64,000 bases of DNA from Sulfotelmatobacter sp049792875 (GTDB taxonomy: Bacteria > Acidobacteriota > Terriglobia > Terriglobales > Acidobacteriaceae). Below the pieces are notes generated by a model, which did no database searches, had not been told where the DNA came from, and saw only the letters and a program-made list of their open reading frames with translations. Both the position numbers and the translations under genes were made by a program. The stretch covers positions 1 to 64,000 of the forward strand of contig JBARBI010000332.1 in assembly GCA_049792875.1 (NCBI GenBank). Direction: 5' to 3'. Positions 16,485 through 25,638 of this stretch are shown piece after piece (the stretch's first letter is position 1; every line of letters starts with the position of its first letter).

Positions 16485-17420
16485 ATGAGTACGATGACAC
16501 TGCCTCTATCTGCTTGGCGCACCAGGGTGACTTCTCTCCTTCGCGACTACGCCGAACTGACCAAGTTGCGGGTTACGACCCTGATCGTCATGACCGCGTG
16601 GTGCGGCTACTTCTTCGGCGCCCACCAGGCGGGCGCATCTTGGCTTAGCTGGGGGCTATTCCATTCCTTACTCGGAATTGGTCTCGTCTCCAGTGGGACC
16701 GCGGCGCTCAATGAGGTCATGGAGCACGATGTCGATGCGAACATGCGGCGCACCGCTCTCCGTCCCCTCCCGGCCGGCCGCATGAGCCTCTTTCACGCGA
16801 CCGCGATTGGGCTGCTGGCAGCCGTCGGAGGCTCCATCTACCTGGCTGTATTCACCAATCCTCTCACCGGATTGCTGACCTTCCTCACTTCCGTTGTCTA
16901 CCTTGCCGCCTACACCCCACTGAAGCGCATCTCGCCGATTTGTACCTTTGTCGGAGCTTTTCCTGGAGCTATGCCGGGAGTCCTGGGCTGGACCGCCGCT
17001 CGTGGTCAACTGGAATGGGGCACCCTGGTGTTGTTTGCCATTCTTTTCGTCTGGCAGTTTCCCCACTTCTTCTCTATCGCCTGGTTATATCGCGAAGATT
17101 ATGCCAAGGGCGGAGTCAAGATGCTACCGGTGGTGGAAGAAGATGGCCGCTCGACGGCGCGCCGCATCCTGATTTATTCAGTGGCTCTGATTCCCACCAG
17201 CCTTTTGCCCAGCTTCGTGGGCATGGCGGGCAGGATCTACCTGGTGGGCGCGGTTGTGCTCGGTATCGCGTTGCTTTATTTCGGAATTCGCCTGGCATTC
17301 CTGAATTTGCCGCTGGCCAGCGCGCCGTCGAAGATGCGTGCGCGTCACGTCCTGCAGGCAACCGTAATTTATCTCCCTCTGCTGTTCGCGCTGATGATGG
17401 GCAACTCCCTGAAGCCGTGA
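16485..17420 (+). CDS. ctaB: protoheme IX farnesyltransferase (heme O synthase)
   Basis: 311 residues from ATG 16485; GTG 16425 would add twenty residues of poor family likeness. The UbiA-type prenyltransferase fold has about nine helices. Two Asp-rich substrate motifs are visible: NEVMEHDVDANMRRT (about 75-89) and YREDYAKGGVKMLPVV (about 199-214). It adds a farnesyl group to heme B to make heme O, the precursor for heme A in the oxidase encoded at 6111-10463. It is transcribed away from that operon with two unrelated genes between. The ATG has no strong ribosome site. Confidence 0.92.
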   Translation: MSTMTLPLSAWRTRVTSLLRDYAELTKLRVTTLIVMTAWCGYFFGAHQAGASWLSWGLFHSLLGIGLVSSGTAALNEVMEHDVDANMRRTALRPLPAGRMSLFHATAIGLLAAVGGSIYLAVFTNPLTGLLTFLTSVVYLAAYTPLKRISPICTFVGAFPGAMPGVLGWTAARGQLEWGTLVLFAILFVWQFPHFFSIAWLYREDYAKGGVKMLPVVEEDGRSTARRILIYSVALIPTSLLPSFVGMAGRIYLVGAVVLGIALLYFGIRLAFLNLPLASAPSKMRARHVLQATVIYLPLLFALMMGNSLKP

Positions 17421-17441
17421 GTTGAAGCGCACGATTCAAAT

Positions 17442-17490
17442 GGGGCGACAGCCGCCTCGGCTGTCCCGCGAAGGCGAAGCCTAGCGGGCC
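17442..17490. repeat. dispersed palindromic repeat, copy 1
   Basis: GACAGCCG-CCT-CGGCTGTC forms a perfect 8-bp stem, followed by a second stem-like stretch (CCCGCGAAGGCGAAGCCTAGCGGG). The same modules recur in reverse orientation at 55994-56074. It sits just downstream of ctaB and could also act as a terminator, but has no T run. Confidence 0.6.
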
Positions 17491-17516
17491 TTCCTGATTG
17501 CTAGTCCGGCCGGAAT

Positions 17517-17830
17517 CTAATTCGGGGCTAGCCCCGCTGGCGGCCCAAGGTTTTCCGACAATCGCGCCGTAATGACTCCAAGGAACGCGAGAATGTCGGC
17601 CCGTTCATCGAACGTCAGAAAGTTCAGCGCGTGAATCTCCTGGTCCAGATGGGGATTCAGATTCCCTTCCCCGATGTAGGGTCCCAGAGCGTCTTTCATG
17701 CAAGGGGCAGGTTCCGTCGTGTATGGACGGCGCCCGGTGCGATGTTGCGCAGCGTCGGAGTCTTGAACTCTCCCCCGGCAGCCTCGTTCTTCGTCTGATC
17801 GAAGCGAGATCTACCATGTTTCCCCGAGTG
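17517..17830 (-). pseudogene. cytochrome c peroxidase / MauG-type C-terminal remnant
   Basis: Three minus-strand frames together spell the end of a diheme cytochrome c peroxidase. FDQTKNEAAGGEFKTPTLRNIA is split here as FDQTKNEAAGG then EFKTPTLRNIA (about 17740-17815). APSIHDGT follows in a second frame (about 17720). GEGNLNPHLDQEIHALNFL and FDERADILAFLGVIT (17540-17690) are in a third. At least two frameshifts and loss of the heme-bearing N-terminus, whose place is taken by the galT start, make this non-functional. KTPTLRN and HDG are conserved elements of the family. Confidence 0.75.
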
Positions 17831-17905
17831 TCGCCGAATCGCGGCGCGTACCGTTAGCCGATGGAGCAAGAATGACTCTCGGCTGGCGGCGCCGCTCGTC
17901 GTAGA

Positions 17906-18955
17906 ATGCTGCGAGGCCAACCTTTGAGACTCACCGAAAATCCTCATCGCCGGCTCAACGCCCTCACCCACGAATGGGTGCTGGTCTCGCCGCATCGCGC
18001 CACGCGTCCCTGGCAGGGGGAAGTGGCGCAGGTGCTGACTTCATCTGAGCCGGCGTACGATCCCAACTGCTACCTTTGTCCGGGCAACGCCCGGGCGGGC
18101 GGAATTCGGAATCCCGCCTACACCACCACTTTTGTCTTTGCGAACGATTTCCCCGCCTTGAAACCGGAAACCTCCCCCGCACGTCTCGACATCGACCGGG
18201 CAGGACTGCTTGTGGCGGAAGCCGAGCCCGGGATTTGCCGCGTGATTTGCTTTTCCCCGCGTCACGATCTCACGCTTGCCACCATGGGACTGCCGGGGAT
18301 TGAACTGGTCGTCCGCACCTGGGTGGAACAGTTCCGCGAGCTGGGCGGTCTCGAAAACATCAACCACGTCCAGATTTTCGAGAACCGTGGCGCCATGATG
18401 GGCGCCAGCAATCCGCATCCGCATTGCCAGATCTGGGCGACCGCTTCAATTCCCGAAGCTCCCGCAAAGGAACTGGCGGCACAGCGCGTGTACTTGAAAT
18501 CGCACTCCCGCTGCCTCCTCTGCGACTACGTTGCCTTAGAAGAACGGCAGCAGGCGCGCGTCGTCTGCCAGAACGACGGTTTCGTTGCGCTCGTGCCCTT
18601 CTGGGCGGTTTGGCCTTTCGAGATTCTGGTCTGCAGCCGGCGACACTTGGGAAGCATGAACGAATTCAAGGATGAGGAAGTCGGTTCTCTGGCGGATATT
18701 CTCCATCGCGTTACGTGCACCTTTGACAAGGTTTTCGGCGTTCCCTTCCCTTATTCGATGGGCTTCCACCAGTCTCCGACCGATCGCGCCGATCATCCCG
18801 CATGTCATTTCCACGCACATTTCTATCCGCCTCTGTTGCGCTCGGCAACGATCCGCAAGTTCATGGTCGGGTTTGAAATGCTGGGCACGCCACAACGCGA
18901 CATCACTCCGGAAGCTGCGGCCGAGCGACTGCGCGAACTCGCCGGCGCGTTGTGA
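17906..18955 (+). CDS. galT: galactose-1-phosphate uridylyltransferase
   Basis: 349 residues of the HIT-like GalT fold. The zinc ligand pair CYLCPGN (about 52-58) and the active-site H171-P-H173-C-Q motif, where the second His forms the uridylyl-enzyme intermediate, are present, as is the C-terminal HFHAHFYPPLLRS metal region. A third cysteine pair (CLLCDY) lies near residue 196. The enzyme swaps UMP between UDP-glucose and galactose-1-phosphate in the Leloir pathway. No galK or galE is nearby. It starts 75 bp from the peroxidase remnant, which may have lost its 5' end to the rearrangement that placed galT here. Confidence 0.93.
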   Translation: MLRGQPLRLTENPHRRLNALTHEWVLVSPHRATRPWQGEVAQVLTSSEPAYDPNCYLCPGNARAGGIRNPAYTTTFVFANDFPALKPETSPARLDIDRAGLLVAEAEPGICRVICFSPRHDLTLATMGLPGIELVVRTWVEQFRELGGLENINHVQIFENRGAMMGASNPHPHCQIWATASIPEAPAKELAAQRVYLKSHSRCLLCDYVALEERQQARVVCQNDGFVALVPFWAVWPFEILVCSRRHLGSMNEFKDEEVGSLADILHRVTCTFDKVFGVPFPYSMGFHQSPTDRADHPACHFHAHFYPPLLRSATIRKFMVGFEMLGTPQRDITPEAAAERLRELAGAL

Positions 18956-18961
18956 TCAAGA

Positions 18962-19034
18962 AGCCTTGTCCTCCTGAGCGAAGCGGGGACCTATGAAATT
19001 TTTCGCTCCCGACAAAATGCTGAGGTTCTTCGTT
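18962..19034. repeat. dispersed intergenic repeat
   Basis: CCTCCTGAGCGAAGCGGGGACCT and, 45 bases on, GGTTCTTCGTTTTGCTTCAG followed by AATGAC (here quoted in parts) resemble inverted arms of a short repeat. A related form (CCTCGCTTCGCCTGAAAAGC..GGGATGACG) occurs at about 59737-59777. It separates galT from the rhodanese gene. Confidence 0.35.
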
Positions 19035-19110
19035 TTGCTTCAGAATGACAAATCGCCTGCAAGGCATGCGGTGTATTCTTGCGAGTACTCTATTTGACGC
19101 GAATTGCCCC

Positions 19111-19593
19111 ATGAACACTCCTATGACGATCGCAATGCATTCCGCAAAGTCCACCCTTGTTTTCGCCGCCATCGCCGTTCTCTCGCTGGCTCAGGCAGCC
19201 GCTCAGGCAACGGCAATTCCGACCACGCGGCTGATTAACCCGGAAGACTTGGTGAAACTACTCCAGACCTCTGGCAAGGAAAAGCCGCTCATGATCCAGG
19301 TTGGCTCCCACGTTCTGTTCGCACAGGCACACATCGCGGGGTCGGAGTACGTTGGTCCCGCGTCCAGCGAGGGCGGGGTGCAACAACTCCGCAAGCGGGT
19401 AGAGTCGTTGCCGCGCACCAAGTTCATCGTGTTGTACTGCGGCTGTTGCCCATGGAGCCATTGTCCCAACGTGAAGCCCGCCGACGATGCCTTGAGCTCC
19501 ATGGGTTTCACCAACGTGAAGATCCTCTACGTCTCCGACAACTTCGGCACGAACTGGGTGGACAAGGGCTATCCGGTTGCGAAGGGAGAATAG
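19111..19593 (+). CDS. exported rhodanese-like protein
   Basis: Start set at ATG 19111 (MNTPMTIAM), giving 160 residues with a signal peptide (to about residue 33, AQAAAQA). The rhodanese domain runs from INPEDLVKLL to the end. Its active loop is unusual: LYCGCCPWSHCPNV carries four cysteines, where classical rhodaneses have one. It probably handles persulfide or thiol chemistry in the periplasm. A TlpA-like thioredoxin follows 15 bp later, supporting a shared envelope redox role. Confidence 0.82.
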   Translation: MNTPMTIAMHSAKSTLVFAAIAVLSLAQAAAQATAIPTTRLINPEDLVKLLQTSGKEKPLMIQVGSHVLFAQAHIAGSEYVGPASSEGGVQQLRKRVESLPRTKFIVLYCGCCPWSHCPNVKPADDALSSMGFTNVKILYVSDNFGTNWVDKGYPVAKGE

Positions 19594-19608
19594 GTTCTGC
19601 GCCCAGCA

Positions 19609-20133
19609 ATGAGATTCGCACTTGCCGTAGGCGCCTTCGCCGTTGGTGCTGTCGTAGCGCACTATGGCATGCGGCATCATCACGCGAGACGCGTCCCTAC
19701 GTCAGCAACAGAGGGCCATCTTCTTGCGCCTGATTTCACCCTTCCGCAACTCGACGGACACGATCTTCATCTGTCCTCCTATCGTGGCAAGGCCGTTTTG
19801 CTCGATTTCTGGGCGACCTGGTGCGATCCCTGTCGCGCGGAGACACCTCATTTCGTAGAACTGCAGCAAAAGTACGGCGATCGCGGCCTGCAGATCATCG
19901 GAGTCTCCATGGACGACGGCCCCGAACCGGTCCGCGCTTTCTATCAACAATTCCATATCAACTATCCCGTCGTGATGGGGAATGCGAATACGGGCGAACT
20001 CTACGGAGGAGTTCTGGGATTACCTATCGCGTTTCTGATCAGCCGCGACGGACGCATTCAAGCGAAACACATCGGTGCGACTGACCCTGCCGTCTTTGAG
20101 AAAGAGATCCAGAGTCTTTTGCAGAGCCCGTGA
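19609..20133 (+). CDS. TlpA/ResA-type membrane-anchored thioredoxin
   Basis: 174 residues with an N-terminal anchor (about 3-20) and a periplasmic thioredoxin fold. The redox motif is WATWCDPCRAETP (CxxC), with the cis-Pro region GLPIAFLISRDG. The His-rich linker HYGMRHHHARR after the anchor is notable. Such proteins reduce disulfides during cytochrome c maturation or copper-site assembly. It is likely cotranscribed with the rhodanese upstream. Confidence 0.9.
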   Translation: MRFALAVGAFAVGAVVAHYGMRHHHARRVPTSATEGHLLAPDFTLPQLDGHDLHLSSYRGKAVLLDFWATWCDPCRAETPHFVELQQKYGDRGLQIIGVSMDDGPEPVRAFYQQFHINYPVVMGNANTGELYGGVLGLPIAFLISRDGRIQAKHIGATDPAVFEKEIQSLLQSP

Positions 20134-20263
20134 CGGAACGTCAAAACCGCGTCCCGAGGCACGGCCACTTCTTGAACGGGTTCAAATCACAAGCCCCTGT
20201 GATCCGAATCGTCGTCCCGGCCCCGGACCCGCGCTAGCCTGAATTGTTTGTGTCGGGACGCGT

Positions 20264-20824
20264 ATGCGCGAAACCATCAAGCGCCTTTGGCCGGAGATTG
20301 ACTGGATCGAAGATCTCCAATTGCGCGAACAGGTTACTGAGACCTGGACCAAGGCCTTCGAGCGCAGCCCTCTCCAGCCCGACGACCTGAACCAGATCCC
20401 TTTCACCCTGCTGGTACCGAATTGCCCCATCACTTTTATGGAGCACAAGCGTTGCGTTGTGCACATCGCGCGCGACAGCGCCCGGGCCATGCGGAATTTC
20501 ATGGGACGCGCCCTGCCCGTCGACGTAGATACCGTGATCGCGGGCGCGATTCTGGCCGACGTGGGCAAGCTGCTGGAATATGAAATCGGCCCCGACGGCA
20601 AGAGCCGTCAGAGCGCGCGCGGGGAGGCTCTGCGCCATCCTTTCACCGGAGTAGCGCTGGCGCTGGAATGCGGCGTTCCTGACGCAGTCTGCCACGTCAT
20701 CGCGGCCCATGCCGCAGAGGGCGATCTGGTCAAGCGCACCACCGAGGCCTTCATCGTCCATCACGCCGACTTCATGGCGTTCCTGCCGTTCAGGAATCCG
20801 AAGAACATCAAGCCGAAGCCATAA
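20264..20824 (+). CDS. HD-domain-like protein with altered HD motif
   Basis: 186 residues. Helices and spaced histidines follow the HD phosphohydrolase pattern: MEHKRCVVHIARD, then GAILADVGKLLEYE, VIAAHAAEGD and IVHHADFMAF. The signature position normally reads HD, but here is Ala-Asp (LADVGK), so one metal ligand is missing. It is the first gene of a six-gene run with PrpD, hydratase, dehydrogenase and citrate lyase genes, with only 11 bp to the next. Its role in that pathway is unknown; a regulatory or non-canonical hydrolase function is possible. Confidence 0.7.
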   Translation: MRETIKRLWPEIDWIEDLQLREQVTETWTKAFERSPLQPDDLNQIPFTLLVPNCPITFMEHKRCVVHIARDSARAMRNFMGRALPVDVDTVIAGAILADVGKLLEYEIGPDGKSRQSARGEALRHPFTGVALALECGVPDAVCHVIAAHAAEGDLVKRTTEAFIVHHADFMAFLPFRNPKNIKPKP

Positions 20825-20835
20825 GGAGATGAAAC

Positions 20836-22314
20836 TTGTCCGCGCCGAAACCGCTTGCTGCTACCAACGAAACCGTCACCGCGAAAATGTCCCGCTGGGC
20901 ATCCGGCCTGCAATATGAGGATATTTCCCCGGACGCCGTCTACCAGGCCAAGCGCTTTCTTCTCGATTCCCTCGGCTGCGCGCTGGGCGGCTACCAGCAG
21001 GACGACGTCAAAATTGCCCTCGAAGTGCTCGACGAAGTTGCCGGCCCGGGACTCGCCACGGTGATTGGCACGGGACAGCGCATCGATCCCGTTTCCGCGT
21101 CGCTGGCCAACGCTCTGATGATTCGCTGCATGGACTACAACGACATCTATTGGAAGCAGGATCCCTCACACCCCTCTGACATTTTTCCCGCGGCGATCGC
21201 GTGTTGCGAACGCGCCCGCAGTGACGGCAGGGAACTCATCGTCGGGCTCGTGCTCGGTCACGAGTTCGAAATGCGTTTTTGTGAGGCGGCGTTTCCCGGC
21301 ATCCGCGAGCGCGGCTGGCATCACGCTACACTCACCGCTTTCGTGTCGCCGCTCGTGGCGGGACGCGCGCTCCACCTGAACTGGGAACAGATCCAGCACG
21401 CGATCGGCATCTCCGCCAGCCGTCACTGCACGTTGGGCGCGGTCACCGCCGGCAAGCTGACCATGATGAAGAATACGGTCGATCCCCTGGCGACCCAGAG
21501 CGGGGTGTTCGCCGCGCTGCTGGCAGAAAAAGGCTATACCGGCCCGGAGCACGTGGTAGACGGCAAAGAGGGATTAACCCACGTCTTCAAGCCGGAATGG
21601 AAGCTCGACCTACTGACCGATGGCTTAGGCGAGTCCTGGCGCATCACAAAATGCGGCATGAAGGCTTTTCCCACGGAAGCGTTGACCCACGCGCCCATCT
21701 CGGCGGTGCTCGATCTGGTCAAGAGCAACGACCTGCATCCCGACGAGGTCGAGAAGATCCAAATCCGCTCCCTGGCCCGCGCCGCCGACATTCTTTCCGA
21801 TCCCAGCAAGTACGATCCGCGTTCCAAAGAAACGGCCGATCACTCCATGCCTTACGTGATCGCCGCCGCACTGGTCGACCGCCAGGTCACGCCGGCGCAG
21901 TTCAGCATGGAAAAAATCATGGACTCCGCGATTCGGGCACAATTGCGCAAGGTTGAGGTCGTCGCGGATCCCGAGATCGAAAAAGTATTCCCAGCACTAC
22001 AGAGGGTGATTGTGCACATTGATACTCGAGACGGACGTTCTTTCAACCAACAACTTGACTATCCCAAAGGTGATCCGCGCAATCCGTTAACCGATCAGGA
22101 AATAGAAGAAAAGTTCGCCGCGCTCGCCGATGGCGTGTTGTCCAATAGCGCCCAGAAGCGGGTGAGAGAAGCAATTTGGAATTTGGAGCGCGTTGGGTCC
22201 GTGAGTGAACTGATGACACTGATCGAAGCCGACGTTCGCAAAGCAAAGACGGTGAAGACGAAACGCCGGTCGACACCACGCGCCAAAGAGAGTCGCAAGT
22301 CAGTGCTCGCTTAA
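20836..22314 (+). CDS. MmgE/PrpD-family hydratase or decarboxylase
   Basis: 492 residues beginning with TTG 20836, six bases after AAGGAG; the first in-frame ATG would cut a conserved start. It matches the MmgE/PrpD superfamily along its length: FLLDSLGCALGGYQQDD, ALMIRCMDYNDIYWKQ, GHEFEMRFCE, GISASRHCTLGAVTAGK, KCGMKAFPTEALTHAP. Family members include 2-methylcitrate dehydratase and cis-aconitate decarboxylase. The neighbours (aconitase-like hydratase, dehydrogenase, citrate lyase) point to a tricarboxylate substrate. A Lys/Arg-rich tail (about 470-490) is extra. I do not name the gene prpD because no 2-methylcitrate synthase or 2-methylisocitrate lyase is here. Confidence 0.88.
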   Translation: MSAPKPLAATNETVTAKMSRWASGLQYEDISPDAVYQAKRFLLDSLGCALGGYQQDDVKIALEVLDEVAGPGLATVIGTGQRIDPVSASLANALMIRCMDYNDIYWKQDPSHPSDIFPAAIACCERARSDGRELIVGLVLGHEFEMRFCEAAFPGIRERGWHHATLTAFVSPLVAGRALHLNWEQIQHAIGISASRHCTLGAVTAGKLTMMKNTVDPLATQSGVFAALLAEKGYTGPEHVVDGKEGLTHVFKPEWKLDLLTDGLGESWRITKCGMKAFPTEALTHAPISAVLDLVKSNDLHPDEVEKIQIRSLARAADILSDPSKYDPRSKETADHSMPYVIAAALVDRQVTPAQFSMEKIMDSAIRAQLRKVEVVADPEIEKVFPALQRVIVHIDTRDGRSFNQQLDYPKGDPRNPLTDQEIEEKFAALADGVLSNSAQKRVREAIWNLERVGSVSELMTLIEADVRKAKTVKTKRRSTPRAKESRKSVLA

Positions 22315-22379
22315 ACCGGGCTCGGCCAACGACGGCTCGGTTGGCACCGAGTGCTCCGCGAACCGACTGGAGTCTACCC

Positions 22380-24368
22380 ATGCCTCAGACCATTGTCGAA
22401 AAGATCTCGCAATCCCACCTCAGCGATGGCCCGAAACGCCTGCTGCGCACCGGCGACTTCGTTTCGATCCGGCCGTTTCACGCCATGACCCACGACAACA
22501 CGTCGGCGGTGATGAGCAAATTCAAAGCGATAGGCGCCAAGAAGATATACAACCCCAGACAACTGGTCTTCGCCCTCGATCACGACATCCAGAATCATGA
22601 CGAGGCTAACCTGAGGAAATACCTCTCCATCGAAGCCTTCGCCCGGGAACATGGAGTCAATTTCTATCCTGCCGGCACCGGCATCGGCCACCAAATCATG
22701 GTCGAGCGCGGGTACGTTCTTCCGGGATCCTTCGTCGTCGCTTCGGATTCGCACTCCAACATGTACGGCGCGCTTGGGGCCATTGGCACGCCGATTGTCC
22801 GCACCGATGCCGCCGCGGTCTGGGCCACGGGGGAATTCTGGTGGCAAATCCCGCGGACCATTCAGGTGATACTGGAGGGCAAACTTCCCGACGGCGTGAG
22901 CGGAAAAGACGTCATCATCGCTCTCTGCGGCCTGTATAACCACGACGAGGCTCTCAACGCAGCGGTGGAGTTCACCGGGCCGGGTGTGGCCAGTCTATCG
23001 ATGGACTCGCGATTCTCCATTTCCAACATGAGTACCGAGTGGGGGCCGCTCGTGGCCTGGTTCCCGGTGGACGATGTCACCATCCGCTACCTGCTGCGCA
23101 TGCACGAGCGCCTGCGCGAACAAGGTGTTGAGCGCTACACGCAAGAAGACATCGCACAGTGGATCAGCGCTCCTCCGCGTCCCGATCCGGATGCGGCCTA
23201 TGCTGCCCGCATAGACCTTGATCTCAGCCTGGTCACGCCGTATGTCTCAGGCCCAGACACCGTGCAGGCCATGCAATCCGTCACCGCGATGGAACAGAAA
23301 AAGGTTGCCATTCAAAAGGCGTACCTGGTTTCTTGCGTGAATTCGCGCGTCGACGACCTCGAGGCGGCAGCCCGGGTCTTGTGCGGCAAAAAGGTCGCCC
23401 CGAGCGTAAAGCTCTATGTGGGAGCGGCCAGCGCCTGGACGCAGCAGGAAGCCGAAAAACGCGGAGTCTGGCAAACCCTCCTCAGTGCCGGAGCAATTCC
23501 ACTCCCGCCCAGTTGCGGACCTTGCATCGGTCTCGGAACTGGACTTCTGGAAACAGGTGAGGTCGGCATCTCGGCCACCAACCGCAATTTCAAAGGCCGC
23601 ATGGGATCGCGCGAAGCGCAGTGCTACCTTGCCAGTCCCGAGGTCGTCGCAGCTTCAGCGATCGCGGGTTACATCACGGGGCCCCGTCGATTTCCAGTGT
23701 GCACACCCGCACGCAATTACAAGGAACTTGCGAACGACGGACACTCCGCCGAGCGGGTGGAAATACTGCCCGGCTTTCCCGAGCGCGTGCGAGGCCGGTT
23801 CGTGTTCATGGCGCAGGACAACGTCAACACCGACGCCATCTACGGTAAGGACTACACCTATCGCGATGACATGACGCCCGAAATGATGGCCCGCGTGATT
23901 ATGGAAAACTACGATCCCCAATTCGCGACGCGCACTGGCAGCGGAGATGTCATCGTTAGCGGATTCAATTTCGGTACGGGATCCAGCCGCGAGCAGGCGG
24001 TCACTTGCCTCAAGGCGAAAGGCGTACCCCTCGTCATTGCGGCCAGCTTCTCACAAACCTATCTGCGCAACGCTTACAACAACGGTTTTCTCTGCATCGA
24101 GGTTCCGGCTCTGGTCAAACGTCTGCGCGAAGAGTTCGCCAGCGATATCGCCAGAAAAGAAAAAACCATCATCCCGGGCGAAATCATGGAGATCGACTTC
24201 ACTTCCTGCACTGTGGCCTGGCGCGAAGAGCGCTTTATCTTCCCGCCGCTTGGGAATGTGCCCCAGTCGCTGGTCATTGCCGGCGGCGCAGAGAACATGG
24301 TCGCGAAGAAGCTCGGCTTGGATCGGAAGCACCAGTACCAAGAGGCCGTCGTCGTTTCAGGAGACTAA
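22380..24368 (+). CDS. fused aconitase-family hydratase, homoaconitase-like
   Basis: 662 residues from ATG 22380. The large domain carries the [4Fe-4S] cysteines C319 (VSCVNSR), C379 and C382 (SCGPC), and the NRNFKGRMGS substrate loop. The swivel domain, fused at the C-terminus, has DNVNTDAIYGKDYTYRDD and GTGSSREQA. The LeuC-LeuD type fusion at this length and the YGKDYTYRDD loop resemble homoaconitases rather than TCA aconitase. It should isomerise a 2-hydroxy tricarboxylate by dehydration and rehydration. Its neighbours are PrpD-like and isocitrate-type dehydrogenase genes. Exact substrate (citrate, homocitrate, methylcitrate) is not decidable from sequence alone. Confidence 0.85.
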   Translation: MPQTIVEKISQSHLSDGPKRLLRTGDFVSIRPFHAMTHDNTSAVMSKFKAIGAKKIYNPRQLVFALDHDIQNHDEANLRKYLSIEAFAREHGVNFYPAGTGIGHQIMVERGYVLPGSFVVASDSHSNMYGALGAIGTPIVRTDAAAVWATGEFWWQIPRTIQVILEGKLPDGVSGKDVIIALCGLYNHDEALNAAVEFTGPGVASLSMDSRFSISNMSTEWGPLVAWFPVDDVTIRYLLRMHERLREQGVERYTQEDIAQWISAPPRPDPDAAYAARIDLDLSLVTPYVSGPDTVQAMQSVTAMEQKKVAIQKAYLVSCVNSRVDDLEAAARVLCGKKVAPSVKLYVGAASAWTQQEAEKRGVWQTLLSAGAIPLPPSCGPCIGLGTGLLETGEVGISATNRNFKGRMGSREAQCYLASPEVVAASAIAGYITGPRRFPVCTPARNYKELANDGHSAERVEILPGFPERVRGRFVFMAQDNVNTDAIYGKDYTYRDDMTPEMMARVIMENYDPQFATRTGSGDVIVSGFNFGTGSSREQAVTCLKAKGVPLVIAASFSQTYLRNAYNNGFLCIEVPALVKRLREEFASDIARKEKTIIPGEIMEIDFTSCTVAWREERFIFPPLGNVPQSLVIAGGAENMVAKKLGLDRKHQYQEAVVVSGD

Positions 24369-24374
24369 GCAAAC

Positions 24375-25625
24375 ATGGCAAAACACACCGTCGTCACCAT
24401 GCCCGGAGATGGAATTGGCAATCAGGTTCTTCCCGAGGCCCTCCGAATTCTGAAAGCGGTCGAGTTTGAGGCCGACTACATCCATGCCGACATTGGTTGG
24501 GAGTGCTGGTGCCGAGCGGGTAATGCCCTGCCCGAGCGCACCATTGAACTGCTAACCAAGCACAAGCTGGGACTCTTTGGCGCGATCACTTCCAAACCAA
24601 AGAAACAGGCAGAAGCCGACCTCGCACCGGAACTCCGGGGCAAGGGCTACTCCTATTTCAGCCCAATTGTCACGATGCGACAGCGATTCCACCTCGACAC
24701 CTGCATTCGCCCCTGTATTTCGTTTCCTGGCAATCCGCTAAACTTCATTCGCAAGAAGACCAGCGGAGGTTTCGACGAACCGCTGGTCAACGTGGTCGTC
24801 TTCCGCCAGAACACGGAAGGCCTTTACGCCGGCGTCGAGTGGACCAATCCGCCGGAACAGGTTCGCGCCGCGCTCGCGACCCATTCCAAATTCAAGCCAT
24901 TCGCGGCGGTTCCTGGATCGGACCTCGCAATCTCGGTGCGCATCATCACTCGCCAGGCGGCACGCAAGATTTGTCAGGCTGCCTTCGCGTGGGCCCGGAA
25001 GAACGGTTACAAGTCGGTCACGATCTGCGAGAAGCCCAACGTACTGCGTGAAACTTCCGGGATGATGGAAGACGAAGCCAAGGCGGTCGCCAAGGAATCT
25101 CCCGGCATCGCACTGTGGGCCACCAACATTGATGCGCAAACGATGTGGCTCACCAAGAATCCGGAAGACTACGGCGTGGTGGTTGCCTCGAACCTGTTTG
25201 GTGACGTAATCTCCGACGCTTTCGCCGGGCTGATCGGCGGCCTCGGCTTCGCGGCTTCGGGCAACATCGGGGATGAAATCGCCGTGTTCGAACCGACCCA
25301 TGGTTCCGCGCCCAAGTACGCAGACCTCGACCCGCCCATCGTGAACCCGATCGCCATGTTCCTGTCCGCGGTCATGATGCTAGAGCACGTGGGCGAAGTG
25401 AAGAAGGCCCGCCGCATCCGCGACGCCATCGCAGCCGTCGTGAAGGAGGGTAGAGTTCGCACTTACGACATGATGCGCATGCCGGGCGGCGCCAAAGCAA
25501 TCAGCCTGGGCGCGGCGAGCACTGGGCAAATGACCGACGCAGTCTTGGCCAAACTGGATCAGCGAACGAAATCGGCAGATGCGCCCAAGGACTGCACTGA
25601 ACTCGCGGAAGTCGGCCGCAAATAA
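24375..25625 (+). CDS. isocitrate/isopropylmalate/homoisocitrate-type dehydrogenase
   Basis: 416 residues of the beta-decarboxylating dehydrogenase family: MPGDGIGNQVLPE at the start, FRQNTEGLYAGVEW (substrate region, about 138-151), CEKPNVLRETSGMM, NLFGDVISDAFAGLIGG with the metal-binding Asp residues, and a C-terminal HGSAPKYADL nucleotide-binding loop. It oxidatively decarboxylates a 2-hydroxy acid made by the adjacent hydratase. AGGAG lies upstream and the gap to the hydratase is 6 bp, so the two form a successive-step pair. NAD or NADP preference was not resolved. Confidence 0.88.
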   Translation: MAKHTVVTMPGDGIGNQVLPEALRILKAVEFEADYIHADIGWECWCRAGNALPERTIELLTKHKLGLFGAITSKPKKQAEADLAPELRGKGYSYFSPIVTMRQRFHLDTCIRPCISFPGNPLNFIRKKTSGGFDEPLVNVVVFRQNTEGLYAGVEWTNPPEQVRAALATHSKFKPFAAVPGSDLAISVRIITRQAARKICQAAFAWARKNGYKSVTICEKPNVLRETSGMMEDEAKAVAKESPGIALWATNIDAQTMWLTKNPEDYGVVVASNLFGDVISDAFAGLIGGLGFAASGNIGDEIAVFEPTHGSAPKYADLDPPIVNPIAMFLSAVMMLEHVGEVKKARRIRDAIAAVVKEGRVRTYDMMRMPGGAKAISLGAASTGQMTDAVLAKLDQRTKSADAPKDCTELAEVGRK

Positions 25626-25638
25626 AGACGGTGGTCTC

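Noticed and set aside
20134..20263. Sigma54 -24/-12 promoter for the tricarboxylate operon
   Set aside because: A GGCACGG stretch is present, but no GC at the required 10-base distance was found.
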